Below are positions 4,742-5,879 of a DNA stretch of 5,879 bases, piece after piece. Numbering within the stretch: position 1 is the stretch's first letter; every line of letters begins with the position of its first letter. A program made the translations under genes and the position numbers. Source of the DNA: JAGPHI01 sp036641735 (GTDB lineage Bacteria > Bacillota > Clostridia > Oscillospirales > Ruminococcaceae); the NCBI GenBank assembly GCA_036641735.1, contig JAVWEG010000094.1, positions 1 to 5,879 on the forward strand. The letters run 5' to 3'. The notes under the pieces were generated by a model. The model did no database searches. It had not been told where the DNA came from and saw nothing but the letters and a program-made list of their open reading frames with translations.

Positions 4742-5401
4742 ATGTCCAGAAACAAATATCCTGAAGAAACTGTGAAGCTGATTTTAGAAGAAGCGCTCAA
4801 GCTTTTCATTGAAAAGGGCTACGAGAATACATCAATTCAAGATATTATCAATCACTTAGGCGGACTCTCTAAAGGTGCTATTTATCATCATTTTAAGTCT
4901 AAAGAGGATATTTTCGAAGCAGTTTGTAGCAAAATCGGAGAGGAAAATATTGTTTATTATGATAAGATGCGTGATGATAAAACAAAAAACGGCTATGAAA
5001 AGTTAAAAGAAATGATTAGGTCAGCCTATACAAATCCAAACAACGATGCTGTGATTGCTATGCAGGATAAAATTATATCCGATCCCAAATTTTTAATGAA
5101 CCAAATTCATTCAAGCTATGAGCTGGTCGCGCCTCGCTATATTGAGCCAATTATTCGAGAGGGAATGGCAGACGGCTCGATTAAAACCGATTACCCAAAA
5201 GAGCTTGCAGGTGTACTCATTACACTGCTGAATATTTGGATTAACCCTATGATTGAGCAAACGACAATATTACAATTGCAACAGAAGCTCCGCTTTTTCA
5301 AAGTGCTTTTGTGCGGTATCGGAATTGACCTATTAGACGACGACATAATGGAACAATATATGAAGTACTGCGCACACTACAATCAATTTAAGCAAAAATA
5401 A
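4742..5401 (+). CDS. TetR/AcrR family transcriptional regulator
   Basis: 219 aa, typical for the family. The ATG lies 7 nt after AGGTGA (4729-4734). The N-terminal DNA-binding domain is clear: helix 1 TVKLILEEALKLFIEKGYENTS split across residues 10-31, then the helix-turn-helix SIQDIINHLGGLSKGAIYHHF (31-51), followed by KSKEDIFEAV. The remaining 150 residues form the variable ligand-binding and dimer domain, with no subfamily I can name. It lies directly upstream of an efflux-type transporter that has a perfect palindromic operator before it, so it most likely represses that transporter and itself and is released by a transported compound. The inducer is unknown. The gene is AT-rich compared with the PEBP-VOC operon. 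Confidence 0.94.
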   Translation: MSRNKYPEETVKLILEEALKLFIEKGYENTSIQDIINHLGGLSKGAIYHHFKSKEDIFEAVCSKIGEENIVYYDKMRDDKTKNGYEKLKEMIRSAYTNPNNDAVIAMQDKIISDPKFLMNQIHSSYELVAPRYIEPIIREGMADGSIKTDYPKELAGVLITLLNIWINPMIEQTTILQLQQKLRFFKVLLCGIGIDLLDDDIMEQYMKYCAHYNQFKQK

Positions 5402-5427
5402 CTGCTCGTAATGGGCAGATTATTTTT
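5402..5427 (+). terminator. Weak terminator-like hairpin after tetR
   Basis: CTGCTC (5402-5407) pairs with GGGCAG (5413-5418), with one T-G wobble and a 5-nt loop, followed by ATTATTTTT. The short stem and interrupted T run suggest a partial terminator or attenuator that would let some tetR transcripts read into the transporter gene. Confidence 0.4.
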
Positions 5428-5437
5428 AAAAGAATAC

Positions 5438-5454
5438 ATACCGACGGTCGGTAT
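5438..5454. promoter_or_regulatory. Perfect 17-bp palindromic TetR-type operator
   Basis: ATACCGACGGTCGGTAT is a perfect palindrome (8-1-8). The ACCGACNGTCGGT core is a form seen at many TetR-family operators. It sits 15 bases before the transporter ATG and overlaps a TATTAT -10-like box at 5452-5457, for which no good -35 is seen. Binding of the upstream TetR protein would block entry to the transporter gene. Confidence 0.8.
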
Positions 5455-5469
5455 TATAGGGAGAGAATT

Positions 5470-5879
5470 ATGAAAACAAAATATGGAAAAGATTTTATAC
5501 TTATTGTAATCGGGCAAATCATATCGCTATTTGGAAATGGAATTTTACGCTTTGCACTTCCTCTTTATCTCTTGCGAGAAACAAATTCCCCTGCGCTATT
5601 TGGAATTGTGACGGCTTGCTCTTTTTTGCCAATGATATTCTTATCGTTTTTGGGTGGAATTTTAGCAGACAGAATAAACAAACGCAACATTATGGTTGCC
5701 CTCGATTTTTTGACAGCAGGTATTATCTTTGTATTTTTTCTATCCATCGGAAAAGTAGCATTAGTACCTCTAATTATAGTGGTGTTAATGCTGCTTTATG
5801 GAATTAGCGGAACCTATCAGCCAACCGTACAGGCAAGCATACCAATTTTAATTGCAAGTGAAAACATATTATCGGCAAG
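5470..5879 (+). CDS. MFS transporter, efflux type (3' partial)
   Basis: The ATG at 5470 follows GGGAG (5459-5463) with a 6-nt spacer. The frame stays open for 136 codons to the right edge, about a third of a normal 400-residue transporter. Hydrophobic segments are visible at about residues 9-35 (IGQIISLFGNGILRFALPLYL), 44-62, 73-93 and 97-117. MFS motif A lies between segments 2 and 3 as GGILADRINKR (62-72), with the conserved Gly, Asp and Arg present. The GQIISLFGN start and the YGISGTYQPTVQASIP segment (110-125) resemble the macrolide-efflux-like MFS group of Firmicutes, whose members export drugs or other compounds in exchange for protons. The substrate cannot be told from this part. The context (TetR gene, palindromic operator) supports an inducible efflux role. 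Confidence 0.9.
   Translation, partial: MKTKYGKDFILIVIGQIISLFGNGILRFALPLYLLRETNSPALFGIVTACSFLPMIFLSFLGGILADRINKRNIMVALDFLTAGIIFVFFLSIGKVALVPLIIVVLMLLYGISGTYQPTVQASIPILIASENILSA

Noticed and set aside
1..5879. CRISPR array, tRNA or rRNA genes, riboswitch
   Set aside because: No regularly spaced repeats, cloverleaf-like segments, rRNA motifs or long structured leaders were seen in the non-coding stretches.

Overview
The window looks like a chromosomal accessory stretch from an anaerobic, low-to-moderate GC Firmicute, most likely Clostridia (Oscillospiraceae/Lachnospiraceae-like). This is an inference from the ferredoxin-type aldo/keto reductase, the strong AGGAGG ribosome binding sites, AT-rich promoters of sigma-A type, and protein families common in gut Clostridia. 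No rRNA, tRNA or CRISPR array was seen.

Layout, left to right. (1) The 3' part of an aldo/keto reductase with a C-terminal iron-sulfur domain (1-914, plus). (2) A wrecked IS3-family insertion sequence (about 949-1673). Its transposase has lost the middle of the protein, including the first catalytic Asp, and carries an in-frame amber stop. Its left end holds a long imperfect palindrome (953-1015) covering the transposase ribosome binding site, and its right end holds a hairpin that can act as a terminator on the minus strand. (3) A minus-strand gene (2868-1702) for a cyclic-nucleotide-binding domain fused to a zinc-ribbon-like DUF2225 domain and a helical, TPR-like tail. It is the least understood and most interesting protein here. 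(4) A promoter region (2869-3182) with two abutting perfect palindromes. (5) An HxlR-family regulator with one cysteine (3183-3545), ended by a terminator that overlaps its stop codon. (6) A two-gene operon, PEBP/YbhB-like then VOC/glyoxalase-like, with an ATGA overlap (3654-4540) and its own promoter. (7) A TetR-family regulator (4742-5401) followed by an MFS efflux-type transporter that runs off the window (5470-5879). A perfect 17-bp palindromic operator lies just before the transporter, and a degenerate copy overlaps the start of the tetR transcript.

How the genes may work together. The TetR/MFS pair is a classic self-regulated drug or toxic-compound efflux module. The HxlR regulator next to the PEBP and glyoxalase-like genes, with an NADPH-type aldo/keto reductase nearby, suggests a response to reactive electrophiles or carbonyls. 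That link is inferred from families and adjacency only. The window is mostly ordinary. The points most worth a second look are the cNMP-DUF2225 fusion, the IS left-end palindrome, the tandem palindromes upstream of the cNMP gene, and the paired TetR operators.
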